From assembly GCF_000186245.1 (NCBI RefSeq), contig NC_014935.1, positions 930,001 to 994,000 on the forward strand: a DNA stretch of 64,000 bases, written 5' to 3'. This DNA comes from Nitratifractor salsuginis DSM 16511 (GTDB lineage Bacteria; Campylobacterota; Campylobacteria; Campylobacterales; Sulfurovaceae). Below the pieces are notes generated by a model. It was given only the letters and a program-made list of their open reading frames with translations. It was not told the DNA's origin and searched no databases. A program made the translations under genes and the position numbers. This document shows positions 24,262-32,610 of this stretch, in pieces (the first letter of the stretch is position 1; every line of letters starts with the position of its first letter).

Positions 24262-25994
24262 TTCTTGGCCTTCAAGAATTTGTCGATCTCCGAAACTTCG
24301 AGGGTATTGACCAGGTGCTTCGCCTCCAGCCATCCCCGGCGGGCCTGGTTGAGACCGTAACGGATATTCTCCATCTCTTCGGGCTTGGCGGCGACGGAGC
24401 CGAGGACAAAGTGCGCTCCAGAATCCCGGGCGGCCTTGAGGTGCACGTCGCTGAGGTCCAGGCGGTCGGGGCGGGCGTCGATCTCGAGCCAGACCCCCTC
24501 TTTGGCTGCGGTATCGATCACTTTTTCGATATCGAGGCTGCATCCGTTGCGCTGTGCGATGATGCGGCAGGTGGGATGGGCCAGGATCCTGACCTGCGGA
24601 TGAGATATGGCTTTGAGGAGGCGCTCGGTCTGTTTCTCTTTGCTGAGCTCATACTCCTCCTCCACGGCAGCAATGACGAGATCGAAGGGCTCCAGCTCCT
24701 TCGTATCGTAAGCGAGGCTGCCATCCTCCTCGATCTCCACTTCGATCCCTTTGATGATCCGTAGTTTGGGATATTTTTTCTGCAGGGCATCGAGCCGCTC
24801 CAGATATTCGCTCACCGGCGGGCACTCTCGTCCGTGCTCGCAGAAGAGGTAAGAGGCCTTGTCGGCGAAGCAGAGGTGGGTATAGCCGAGTTCGAGCGCC
24901 TTTTCGGCCAGCTCCTCGGGCTCGGCTTCCCCATCGCCGTAATGGGTGCGCAGATGCCAGTCGCCCCGCAGCTCTTTCGCCGTCACCAGTTTGGGAAGTT
25001 TCCCCTCCATCGCCGCTTCGAGCTCCCCCCGGTCTTCCCGCAGCTCCGGTTCGATGTAGTCCATACCGAAGAGGCGGTAGATCTCCTCCTCGGTCTTGCC
25101 TGCGATGCGCTCCATCTTCTCGTTGAAGACGCCGTATTCGTTGACCTTCCATCCCTTCTCCACTGCCATTTTGCGCACGGCGATATTGTGGGCTTTGGAG
25201 CCGGTGAAGTAGTGCAGCGCCGCTCCGTAGCTTAGGTCGCTCACGCAGCGAAAATCGACCTGTAGATTGTTCTCTAGGATGATCGTGGAGCGGGTGTCCC
25301 CTTTGGAGACGATCTCTTTGATCTTGCCGTAGGAGGCGAAATGATCCATCGCCCCCAGGGGGTCGTCGGAGGTAGAGACGATATCCAGATCGCCCACGGT
25401 CTCTTTGCGGCGGCGGAAACTGCCGGCGATGGTGAGTTGGTGGATCGCTTTGAAGCCTTTGAGGTATTCGTAGAGTTCCGATGCGTAGGGCTCCGCTTCG
25501 GCGAAGAGGAAGCGCTTGCCCTCTTTTTTGTAAAGGACGACCCCTTTGAGGATCTTCTCTTCGGTCTTTTCGCCGAAACCGGGGAGTTCACGGATCTTAT
25601 GCTCCTCGGCCGCCTTTTTCAACTCTTCCAGCGAGCCGATCCCGAGCTTCTCATAGAGGGTCTTGACCTTTTTGGGGCCCAGGCCTTCAATCTTGAGCAG
25701 GTCGAGGATGTGGGGTGGAAACTCTTTTTTGACCTCTTCGAGCTTGCTCAGCTTGCCTGTAGTGACGATCTCGACGATCTTTTTGGCGATCCGCTCGCCG
25801 ATGTCGGGGAGCTGGGAGAGGTCGTACCCCTCTTCGACCAGTTTGGCGAAATCGTATCCGCTGGTTTCGATGGTCCGCGCCGCGTTGCGATAGGCTCGGA
25901 TGCGGAAGGGGTTGTCCCCTTTGATCTCGAGATAATCCGCCAACTCTTTGAAAAATTGCGCGATTTCACTGTTGCTCATCTGTCTGACACCCAT
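24258..25994 (-). CDS. polX: DNA polymerase X with degenerate PHP domain
   Basis: 578 residues, the length of bacterial PolX. Order: 8-kDa/HhH region (about 6-150, with LPDIGERIAKKI and LPGFGEKTEEKI), palm with GSFRRRKETVGDLDIV (Asp202, Asp204) and Asp247 in LQVDFRC, and a C-terminal PHP domain (344-560). The palm is intact. In the PHP domain several metal ligands expected from B. subtilis PolX are replaced: GDWHLRTHYGDG has Arg349 for His, ADKASYL has Lys379 for His, Glu445 stands for His, and the DAH motif is Val-Ala-Ala at 534-536. The 3'-5' exonuclease is therefore probably dead. AAGGAG precedes ATG 25994. Confidence 0.9.
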   Translation of the reverse strand: MGVRQMSNSEIAQFFKELADYLEIKGDNPFRIRAYRNAARTIETSGYDFAKLVEEGYDLSQLPDIGERIAKKIVEIVTTGKLSKLEEVKKEFPPHILDLLKIEGLGPKKVKTLYEKLGIGSLEELKKAAEEHKIRELPGFGEKTEEKILKGVVLYKKEGKRFLFAEAEPYASELYEYLKGFKAIHQLTIAGSFRRRKETVGDLDIVSTSDDPLGAMDHFASYGKIKEIVSKGDTRSTIILENNLQVDFRCVSDLSYGAALHYFTGSKAHNIAVRKMAVEKGWKVNEYGVFNEKMERIAGKTEEEIYRLFGMDYIEPELREDRGELEAAMEGKLPKLVTAKELRGDWHLRTHYGDGEAEPEELAEKALELGYTHLCFADKASYLFCEHGRECPPVSEYLERLDALQKKYPKLRIIKGIEVEIEEDGSLAYDTKELEPFDLVIAAVEEEYELSKEKQTERLLKAISHPQVRILAHPTCRIIAQRNGCSLDIEKVIDTAAKEGVWLEIDARPDRLDLSDVHLKAARDSGAHFVLGSVAAKPEEMENIRYGLNQARRGWLEAKHLVNTLEVSEIDKFLKAKK

Positions 25995-26012
25995 CTCGAC
26001 TCCTTTGATTGG

Positions 26013-26048
26013 CTCCTGTCATATTTTACAATATATTTAAAACAGGAG
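26013..26048. other. Inverted repeat in the polX / L,D-transpeptidase gap
   Basis: CTCCTGT (26013-26019) and ACAGGAG (26042-26048) flank 22 AT-rich bases, just upstream of polX. The 197-base gap is otherwise AT-rich with ATTATACTC and AATATTTAAAAATATT stretches that may hold promoters for both genes. No gene seen. Confidence 0.35.
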
Positions 26049-26191
26049 AACATCCGGCTCAATAAAAGCGGTAAAATGGCACCGAATAGCTCAATATTTA
26101 AAAATATTATTATACTCTTTAATATAGCTTTTTGTATGATATTAACTCTGGAAATGGATCGACTATTTATTTAACAGGACGGACAAAAAAT

Positions 26192-26857
26192 ATGAAAAAT
26201 ATGAAAAAGATCGTAGTGTCAGTGGCCTTTGCCCTCATCGGTGTACAGGGGGCCCAGGCGGGGAAAAGGATCGTCGTCGATTTGACCCATCAGCAAGCCT
26301 GTGCCTACCAGGACGGCGACAGGCTCTTTTGCGGTGATATCTCCACCGGCAAACCGGGCCACCGCACGCCCTCCGGTCACTTTCGCGTGCTGGAAAAGGA
26401 GCTTCGGCACGTCTCCAGCCGCTACCCGGAGCCCCACGGAGGTGCCCGGATGGATTATATGCTCCGTCTGACCAACTACGGGGTGGCGATGCATCTGGGC
26501 TATGTCCCCAACTATCCGGCCTCCCACGGCTGTATCCGTATGGAGAACGGCTTCGCCCAGCGGATGTTCGCGTGGGCCAATGTGGGGACCCCGGTGGTCG
26601 TTCGCGGAACGCCACCGCGCTATGTGGATCGCCCCGGCCCCAGACGTGTGGCCCGAAGAGCTGTTTCCCGCAAGAGTAGAACGGTGGGCAACTTTGAAGG
26701 GAATAGACCTCTGAAGTTTCTGAGCTCCGTTCCCGGAAAGCGTGAGTCGCTTGTCAGCAAGCGGGATAAAAAAGAGTTGCGCCACTCCAAAAAGAAAAAA
26801 GAAGTCATCACGGAAAACCGGAAACCGATGACACCTCTGGGGATGCTCAAAAGCTGA
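26192..26857 (+). CDS. Periplasmic L,D-transpeptidase (YkuD) with basic tail
   Basis: 221 residues from ATG 26192; signal peptide MKNMKKIVVSVAFALIGVQGAQA. The YkuD domain has STGKPGHRTPSGHFRV, MHLGYVPNYPASHGCIRM with catalytic Cys114 and His112, and ends near VGTPVVVRG. The remaining 70 residues are rich in Lys/Arg and look disordered, possibly binding anionic wall polymers. L,D-transpeptidases make 3-3 crosslinks or attach lipoproteins; in Helicobacter and Campylobacter related enzymes (Csd6/Pgp2) act as carboxypeptidases that shape the cell, so that role is possible. The domain is compact and lacks a LysM. Confidence 0.85.
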   Translation: MKNMKKIVVSVAFALIGVQGAQAGKRIVVDLTHQQACAYQDGDRLFCGDISTGKPGHRTPSGHFRVLEKELRHVSSRYPEPHGGARMDYMLRLTNYGVAMHLGYVPNYPASHGCIRMENGFAQRMFAWANVGTPVVVRGTPPRYVDRPGPRRVARRAVSRKSRTVGNFEGNRPLKFLSSVPGKRESLVSKRDKKELRHSKKKKEVITENRKPMTPLGMLKS

Positions 26858-26956
26858 GCGCCCTGTTTTTTTCTACATTTTCCTTTCAATCCCCTTTATT
26901 CGCTACTCTAAATAAATTCCTTGACTTGAATCGAATTAACGTTTCATTTTTTGAAG

Positions 26957-26962
26957 TATAAT
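26957..26962 (+). promoter_or_regulatory. Candidate -10 (TATAAT) for the beta-CASP nuclease gene
   Basis: TATAAT 29 bases before ATG 26992; the region in front is strongly AT-rich but has no clear -35. Confidence 0.45.
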
Positions 26963-26991
26963 CGAGAAAATATGGAATGAAAGGGGAAAAA

Positions 26992-28392
26992 ATGGCAATT
27001 CTCGAATCTCATGGGGCGGATGAGGTCGTTACCGGCTCCTGTCATCTGCTCAAACTCGAAAACGGTATGAGGATTCTCGTCGATTGCGGGATGTATCAGG
27101 GGAGGGAAGAGCCCCGTAATTGGGAACCCTTCGGTTTCAACCCCAAAAAGGTGGATGCACTACTGGTAACCCATGCCCATCTGGACCATGTGGGGCGCAT
27201 CCCCAAACTGGTAAAAGAGGGGTTCCGAGGCCCCATCTATGCGACTGAAGCCACTTTCGAGCTGGCCAACATCGTCCTGCTCGACAGCGCCAAGCTGATG
27301 GAGGAGGATTACCGCACCCGGTACAAGAAGGCCCAGCGCCGGGGGGAAGAGAAAGATGTCCGACCGCCCCTCTATACCGTGGAAGATGTGGAGAATGTCT
27401 GGCTGAGACCCACGATCCACGTGAAATACGGCAAATGGTTCCGTGTGGGCAAAGGAGTCCGCGCCCGCTACCGCAATGCGGGGCATATTCTCGGCTCGGC
27501 TTTCATCGAAATCGAATATACCGAAGGGGAGGGCAAAAAGCGTATCGTTTTCAGCGGGGACCTGGGCAACAAGGTCGAAGTGGTCATGCCCCGTATCGAG
27601 CACGCCAAGATCGCCGACAATCTGGTGATCGAATCGACCTACGGTGACCGGGACCACCGTCCCCTCAAAGAGAGTATCAAAGAGTTCAAGAAGGTCGTTC
27701 GCGATACGCTGCTCAATCGGGGCAACGTCATCATCCCCAGCTTCGCCATCGAACGTACCCAGGATCTGCTTTGCGTGCTCAAGCAGATGTACAAGGACAA
27801 GGAGCTTCCCTACTGTAAAGTCTTCCTCGATACCCCGATGGGGATCCGCACCACCAATGTCTTCAACAAATATGTCGACCAGCTCAGCCCCCGCTGTCAA
27901 AAGTTTTACAAAGAGGACGGTGAAGTCTTCCAATTCCCCGGCTTGATCTTCACCCCGGAAGTGGAAGATTCCAAGCGGATCAACGATGTCGCCCGGGGCG
28001 CCATCATCATCGCCGGGAGCGGTATGTGTACCGGCGGGCGGATCCTGCACCATTTCAAGCACCAGATCTGGAACCGCCGCAACGCCGTGATCTTCGTCGG
28101 CTATCAGGCCGAAGGGACCATCGGACGGGAGATCGTCGAGGGAGCGAAATGGATCAAGATCTATCACGAGGATATCCGGGTACGCGCTTCCATCCACACC
28201 ATCAACGGCTTCTCCGCCCATGCCGATCAGGATGAGCTCATTGACTGGATGAAAGCCTTCAAACGTCTGGGAAATGTTTTTCTGGTCCACGGAGAGCTCG
28301 AAAAGCAGCTGGTTTTGAAAAAGGTAATGAAGAAGCGAATGAAAAAGGAGCCGATCATCGTCGAAGAGGGCAAAGACTATTTTCTCGACTAG
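26992..28392 (+). CDS. Metallo-beta-lactamase/beta-CASP RNA nuclease (YSH1/RNase J-like KH-less type)
   Basis: 466 residues from ATG 26992, chosen because AAAGGGG precedes it (an in-frame ATG at 26977 has no RBS). MBL motifs: THAHLDHVG (His61-His66), YRNAGHILGSAFIE, VFSGDLG, then the beta-CASP domain with ESTYGDRDH, PSFAIERTQDLL and SGSGMCTGG-type AGSGMCTGGRILHH, and the terminal RMMBL segment NGFSAHADQDELI. This is the bacterial CPSF73-like group related to YSH1 of archaea; members are endo/exoribonucleases. Most Campylobacterota also have RNase J, from which this differs by length and N-terminus. Single-gene unit. Confidence 0.88.
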   Translation: MAILESHGADEVVTGSCHLLKLENGMRILVDCGMYQGREEPRNWEPFGFNPKKVDALLVTHAHLDHVGRIPKLVKEGFRGPIYATEATFELANIVLLDSAKLMEEDYRTRYKKAQRRGEEKDVRPPLYTVEDVENVWLRPTIHVKYGKWFRVGKGVRARYRNAGHILGSAFIEIEYTEGEGKKRIVFSGDLGNKVEVVMPRIEHAKIADNLVIESTYGDRDHRPLKESIKEFKKVVRDTLLNRGNVIIPSFAIERTQDLLCVLKQMYKDKELPYCKVFLDTPMGIRTTNVFNKYVDQLSPRCQKFYKEDGEVFQFPGLIFTPEVEDSKRINDVARGAIIIAGSGMCTGGRILHHFKHQIWNRRNAVIFVGYQAEGTIGREIVEGAKWIKIYHEDIRVRASIHTINGFSAHADQDELIDWMKAFKRLGNVFLVHGELEKQLVLKKVMKKRMKKEPIIVEEGKDYFLD

Positions 28393-28395
28393 TAG

Positions 28396-28419
28396 TGCAA
28401 TCCCGGTTGCATTGATTTT
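28396..28419 (+). terminator. Possible terminator after the beta-CASP gene
   Basis: TGCAA (28396-28400), loop TCCCGG, TTGCA (28407-28411), followed by TTGATTTTT. Short 5-bp stem, so only tentative. Confidence 0.4.
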
Positions 28420-28473
28420 TACCAAATTTTTTTATGATGAATAGACGATCCCGAGTTTGTCAAAGGAGCAATT

Positions 28474-31194
28474 ATGCCAAACGATAAGAAGAAGGAAGAA
28501 GTGGAAGTCTCCACTAAGAGTGAAAAGTCTCAGAAAGGAGAGGCTTTGGATACTTCTCAAAAGGAGAATGCCAATGCCGCCACTTCTGCGGAAGAAGCGA
28601 GGGAGCAAAAGGGCGATTCCGGTGCCGCCGCTACCAAAGAGAATTACAAGGGCCTCAGCACGCAAGAGGCTCAGGAGCACTTGAAAAAATACGGCTATAA
28701 CGAAATTCAGGAAAAGGAAGAGCCCTGGTGGCATCGGCTCTTCCGGCGTTTCTGGGGGCCTATTCCCTGGATGATCGAGATCGCGGCCATTCTGGCGGCC
28801 CTGGTGCGCCACTGGGAAGAGTTTTGGATCATCATCGTTTTGTTGCTGGTCAATGCCATCGTCGATTTCTATCAGGAGTCGAAGGCGCTGAGCGCCATCG
28901 CCGTGCTCAAAAAGAAACTGGCGCGGCAAGCTCTCGTGCTTCGCGACGGCAAATGGCAAGTGATCCCCGCCAGAGAGATTGTCCCCGGGGATGTGATCAA
29001 GATCAAGATCGGTGATATTATTCCGGCGGACGGTAAACTCCTCGGCGGCGGAGATTTCCTGCTGGTCGACCAGTCGGCGCTGACGGGGGAATCCCTGCCG
29101 GTGACCAAAAAGCCCGGCGATGAGATCTACGCCAACGGGATTGTCAAACAGGGAGAGATGATTGCCCTGGTGACCGCGACGGGACTCAATACCTATTTCG
29201 GCAAAACCGTCGGTCTGGTCGCCAAAGCGGAGCGGGAGGAGCGCAGTCACTTCCAAAAGATGGTCATTCAGGTGGGGGATTTCCTCATCGCGATCACTTT
29301 GGTGATGATCGGCATCATCGTATTGGTAGGCTTCAAACGGCACGAATCTCCCATCGAACTCCTCATCTTCGCTCTGGTCTTGACCATCTCTGCGATTCCC
29401 GTGGCAATGCCGGCGGTCCTGACCGTCACGATGGCGGTGGGGGCGCGGATCCTGGCAGCCAAGCAGGCGATCGTCACCCGGCTGGCGGCGATCGAAGAGA
29501 TGGCGGGGATGGACATCCTCTGCTCTGACAAGACCGGAACCCTCACACAGAACCGGATGAGTTTGGCGGATCCCTATGTGGTGAAGGGCTATACGCCCGA
29601 AGAGTTGATGCTTTATGCCGCCTTGGCGAGCAAGGAAGAGAACCACGATCCCATCGAAAAGCCCATCTTCGAGTATATCGATGCCCACAAACTTCGCGAC
29701 AAACTCAAAGAACACCATCTCTACAAATTCCTCCCCTTCGATCCGGTACACAAGCGGACCGAGGGGATCTATAAAGATGAAAAAGAGTGTGTTGTCTATA
29801 CCAAGGGGGCTCCCCAGGTCATCATCGAACAGTGTAAAGAGGATGAGTTCGACAAAAAGGCGGCTTACTCCCAGGTGGAAGCCTTCGCCGAGAAAGGGTT
29901 CAGGACCCTGGGTGTCGCTTATCGAAACTGTGAAGAGGACCTCTACCATTTCGTCGGGCTCATTCCCCTCTTCGATCCTCCGCGGGAAGACTCCAAGGAT
30001 GCGATCGCCGAGGCGAAAGCCAAAGGGGTCGAGGTCAAGATGGTTACCGGCGACAATATCGCTGTGGCCAAATACATCGCCTCGATCCTGGGAATCGGTG
30101 ATAATATCAAGGATATCCGAGAGCTCAAAGGGGAATCGGTCGAAGAGTATATCTATCTCTCCAAAGTCCTTACCGAAGCCCTGACTCGAAAACTGCGCCC
30201 CGATCTGAGCGATGAAGAACGGGAACAGACCGTCGAGGATATCCTCAAATGGGTCAAGCGGGAACTCTACAATATGCCGCTGCCCAAGGGAACGGTCAAG
30301 AAACACGAATCGGAAATCATCAAGGCGATCGAAGAGGCCAACGGCTTTGCCCAGGTCTTTCCCGAAGACAAATATTTCATCGTCGACGAGCTGCAAAAAG
30401 CGGATCATATCGTCGGGATGACCGGCGACGGGGTCAACGACGCTCCCGCGCTCAAGAAGGCCGACTGCGGGATCGCCGTCAGCGGTGCGACTGACGCGGC
30501 GCGGGCAGCAGCGGATATCGTGCTGATGGCCCCGGGCCTGCGGGTGATCGTGGACGCCATCAAAGAGGCGCGCATCACCTTCGAGCGGATGAAGAGCTAT
30601 ACAATATACCGGATCGCCGAGACGATCCGAATCATCATCTTCATGACCCTGGCCATCGTGATTTTCAACTTTTATCCCGTCACGGCCATCATGATTATTC
30701 TGTTGGCGCTGCTCAACGATTTGCCGATTCTGATGATCGCCACCGACAATACCAAGGTGCGGGAGCAGCCGGTGCGTTGGGATATGCGGGAGATGCTGGT
30801 CCTCTCCAGCTGGCTGGGGGTTGCCGGGGTGCTCTCATCCTTTACCCTGTTCTATATCGCGATGGCGGTGATGCACCTGCCTCTCGATTATGTACAGTCT
30901 CTCTTCTTCGTCAAACTGATCGTCGCCGGGCACAACACCATCTTCAATACCCGGATTGACGATTGGTTCTGGCGCAAACCCTGGCCCTCGGGTAAACTCT
31001 TCTGGACTTCCCAGGCGACAGCGGTCATTGGAACGATCGTGGGGGTCTATGGGTTCGATCTCATGACCCCGATCGGCTGGGGTATGGCGATCTTTGTCTG
31101 GATCTACGCTCTGGTGTGGTTCGTCTTCAACGATGCCGTCAAAATGCTTGTCATCAAATATTATCGAAGGAGATATCATGAAGATATCATCTAA
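28474..31194 (+). CDS. P3A-type proton-exporting ATPase (copy 1)
   Basis: 906 residues. A charged, disordered N-terminal tail of about 60 residues precedes the ATPase core: actuator TGES, phosphorylation motif with Asp352 in SDKTGTLTQNRM, nucleotide-binding region with KGAPQVIIEQC, hinge MTGDGVNDAPALKKADCG, and ten likely membrane helices. The conserved M6 Asp lies in ALLNDLPILMI, matching the proton-binding Asp of plant/fungal plasma-membrane H+-ATPases. The C-terminal autoinhibitory tail of eukaryotic pumps is absent. It should export H+ at the cost of ATP. Near-identical to the second copy at 32611; the flavoprotein gene starts inside its last 17 bases. Confidence 0.92.
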   Translation: MPNDKKKEEVEVSTKSEKSQKGEALDTSQKENANAATSAEEAREQKGDSGAAATKENYKGLSTQEAQEHLKKYGYNEIQEKEEPWWHRLFRRFWGPIPWMIEIAAILAALVRHWEEFWIIIVLLLVNAIVDFYQESKALSAIAVLKKKLARQALVLRDGKWQVIPAREIVPGDVIKIKIGDIIPADGKLLGGGDFLLVDQSALTGESLPVTKKPGDEIYANGIVKQGEMIALVTATGLNTYFGKTVGLVAKAEREERSHFQKMVIQVGDFLIAITLVMIGIIVLVGFKRHESPIELLIFALVLTISAIPVAMPAVLTVTMAVGARILAAKQAIVTRLAAIEEMAGMDILCSDKTGTLTQNRMSLADPYVVKGYTPEELMLYAALASKEENHDPIEKPIFEYIDAHKLRDKLKEHHLYKFLPFDPVHKRTEGIYKDEKECVVYTKGAPQVIIEQCKEDEFDKKAAYSQVEAFAEKGFRTLGVAYRNCEEDLYHFVGLIPLFDPPREDSKDAIAEAKAKGVEVKMVTGDNIAVAKYIASILGIGDNIKDIRELKGESVEEYIYLSKVLTEALTRKLRPDLSDEEREQTVEDILKWVKRELYNMPLPKGTVKKHESEIIKAIEEANGFAQVFPEDKYFIVDELQKADHIVGMTGDGVNDAPALKKADCGIAVSGATDAARAAADIVLMAPGLRVIVDAIKEARITFERMKSYTIYRIAETIRIIIFMTLAIVIFNFYPVTAIMIILLALLNDLPILMIATDNTKVREQPVRWDMREMLVLSSWLGVAGVLSSFTLFYIAMAVMHLPLDYVQSLFFVKLIVAGHNTIFNTRIDDWFWRKPWPSGKLFWTSQATAVIGTIVGVYGFDLMTPIGWGMAIFVWIYALVWFVFNDAVKMLVIKYYRRRYHEDII

Positions 31195-32581
31195 AAACTT
31201 TTTGAAGAAGAAGGTTCTTGTGGACCTTTCCCGCCGCGACTTCCTCAAAGGGGGAGCCGCCTTGCCCCTTTTGGCGTTGGGAGCCAGTCAAAGCGCTTCG
31301 GCGGCCGAGAGTAAATTGACGGCCGGCATCAGCAAAAAACACGCCCAGATCGTCATCGTCGGCGCCGGAAGCGGTGGAATCGATGCGGCCGCGAGGCTTC
31401 GCCGTGCCGCCCCCAATGCCGAGATCACCGTGATCGCCCCCAACACGATTCACCTCTATCAAAGCGGACAGATCTTTGTGGCCGCAGGGCTCTATACCCA
31501 GACGGATAACCGCAAAAACAGTTCCGACCTGATTCCCGACAAGGTTAAATGGATTCAGGATCTCGTAACGCAGATCGATCCCAAAAATCATCAAGTCCAG
31601 ACCGAAAAGAACGGGGCCGTGAAATACGATGTGCTGGTCGTCGCGACCGGTGCCGTGCATGACTTTTCCGCCATCGAGGGCTTGAAGACAGAGGCGTTTG
31701 GGCAGAGTGGCTTGGCGAGCGTCTATCTCAACGATACCCTCAAAGGGGAAGCCGTCGGAGGTGAGCAGACCCGCCAATGGCTCTCACAGATCGCCGAAGC
31801 GGCTCGGACAAGCAGGCAGCAGGTGCTCTTCAGCATTCCCGAGGGAGATGTGAAGGCTCAGAATGCCAGCCTGGACGTTCTGCTTTTGGGCCTGGATATC
31901 TTCCGGGGTAAGGGGCCCGGCGGCGGTGCCGATGTCTACGACAATGTGGCAATCACTGTCGCGGTGGGGAACGAATATCTCATCGACTCCAAGCCCTTCG
32001 ATCGAGTATTGCGCAAACTCCTGGCCAAAGAGAAAAACCTCACCCTCCGGTTCGGTACCCGGCTGAGCGCTGTCGATACCCAGGCCCAAAAGGCGACGCT
32101 CACCGGCGCGAAGGAAACGGAGGAACTGAAGTATGATTTTCTCCACGTCGCTCCATCTCTAAAAGCTCCTGAAGCGGTCGCCCAATCCGAACTGGCGCTG
32201 AAAGAGGGAGCCCGCAAAGGCTTCGTCGAAGTGGATCCGGTGACGCTGCAACACAAACGCTATCCCAACGTCTTCGCCCTCGGAGACGTGGCGGCACTCC
32301 CGGCCAAGAGCGGTGCCGCCACCCGGGATATGGCCATTGTCATCCAGGACAATGTGGCCAACTATCTGGAAGGCCGAAGGTTGGGAACCCGCTACACCGG
32401 ATACACCGCCGTTCCGGTCAAGACACGCTATGGACGGGAAATGCTGATCGAATACGATCGAAAGGGCCCCAACCCCACCTTCCCGCTGGATCCGAACGTC
32501 CCTCGATGGATATGGTGGGAGATGGATCTGCACCTGATCCGCTGGGCATACTTCGAATTGATGATGCGCGGATTGCTTTAA
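31178..32581 (+). CDS. Tat-exported SQR-like FAD/NAD(P)-disulfide-fold oxidoreductase without cysteines
   Basis: 467 residues from ATG 31178 (RBS GAAGGAG). Twin-arginine signal SRRDFLKGGAALPLLALG, then a Rossmann FAD site IVIVGAGSGGIDAAARL, a second dinucleotide region near VLVVATGAVHDF, and the FAD-closing VFALGDVAALP. The C-terminal end has a Trp-rich amphipathic segment (WIWWEMDLHLIRWAYFEL) suited to membrane/quinone contact. Overall order matches sulfide:quinone oxidoreductase and flavocytochrome c sulfide dehydrogenase flavoproteins, but I find no cysteine anywhere in the protein, so SQR redox-Cys chemistry is excluded. Overlaps copy 1 of the ATPase and is followed by copy 2; probably co-transcribed. 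Function unknown. Confidence 0.85.
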   Translation: MKISSKNFLKKKVLVDLSRRDFLKGGAALPLLALGASQSASAAESKLTAGISKKHAQIVIVGAGSGGIDAAARLRRAAPNAEITVIAPNTIHLYQSGQIFVAAGLYTQTDNRKNSSDLIPDKVKWIQDLVTQIDPKNHQVQTEKNGAVKYDVLVVATGAVHDFSAIEGLKTEAFGQSGLASVYLNDTLKGEAVGGEQTRQWLSQIAEAARTSRQQVLFSIPEGDVKAQNASLDVLLLGLDIFRGKGPGGGADVYDNVAITVAVGNEYLIDSKPFDRVLRKLLAKEKNLTLRFGTRLSAVDTQAQKATLTGAKETEELKYDFLHVAPSLKAPEAVAQSELALKEGARKGFVEVDPVTLQHKRYPNVFALGDVAALPAKSGAATRDMAIVIQDNVANYLEGRRLGTRYTGYTAVPVKTRYGREMLIEYDRKGPNPTFPLDPNVPRWIWWEMDLHLIRWAYFELMMRGLL

Positions 32582-32610
32582 TAAATATATAGAACCCAGC
32601 AGGAGGGCCT

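Noticed and set aside
28432-30408. Long minus-strand open frame antisense to ATPase copy 1 (a similar one lies at 32674-34578)
   Set aside because: It mirrors the ATPase codons and has no domain or RBS.
31178-32581. Calling the flavoprotein a sulfide:quinone oxidoreductase
   Set aside because: The fold fits but there are no cysteines for the sulfur chemistry.
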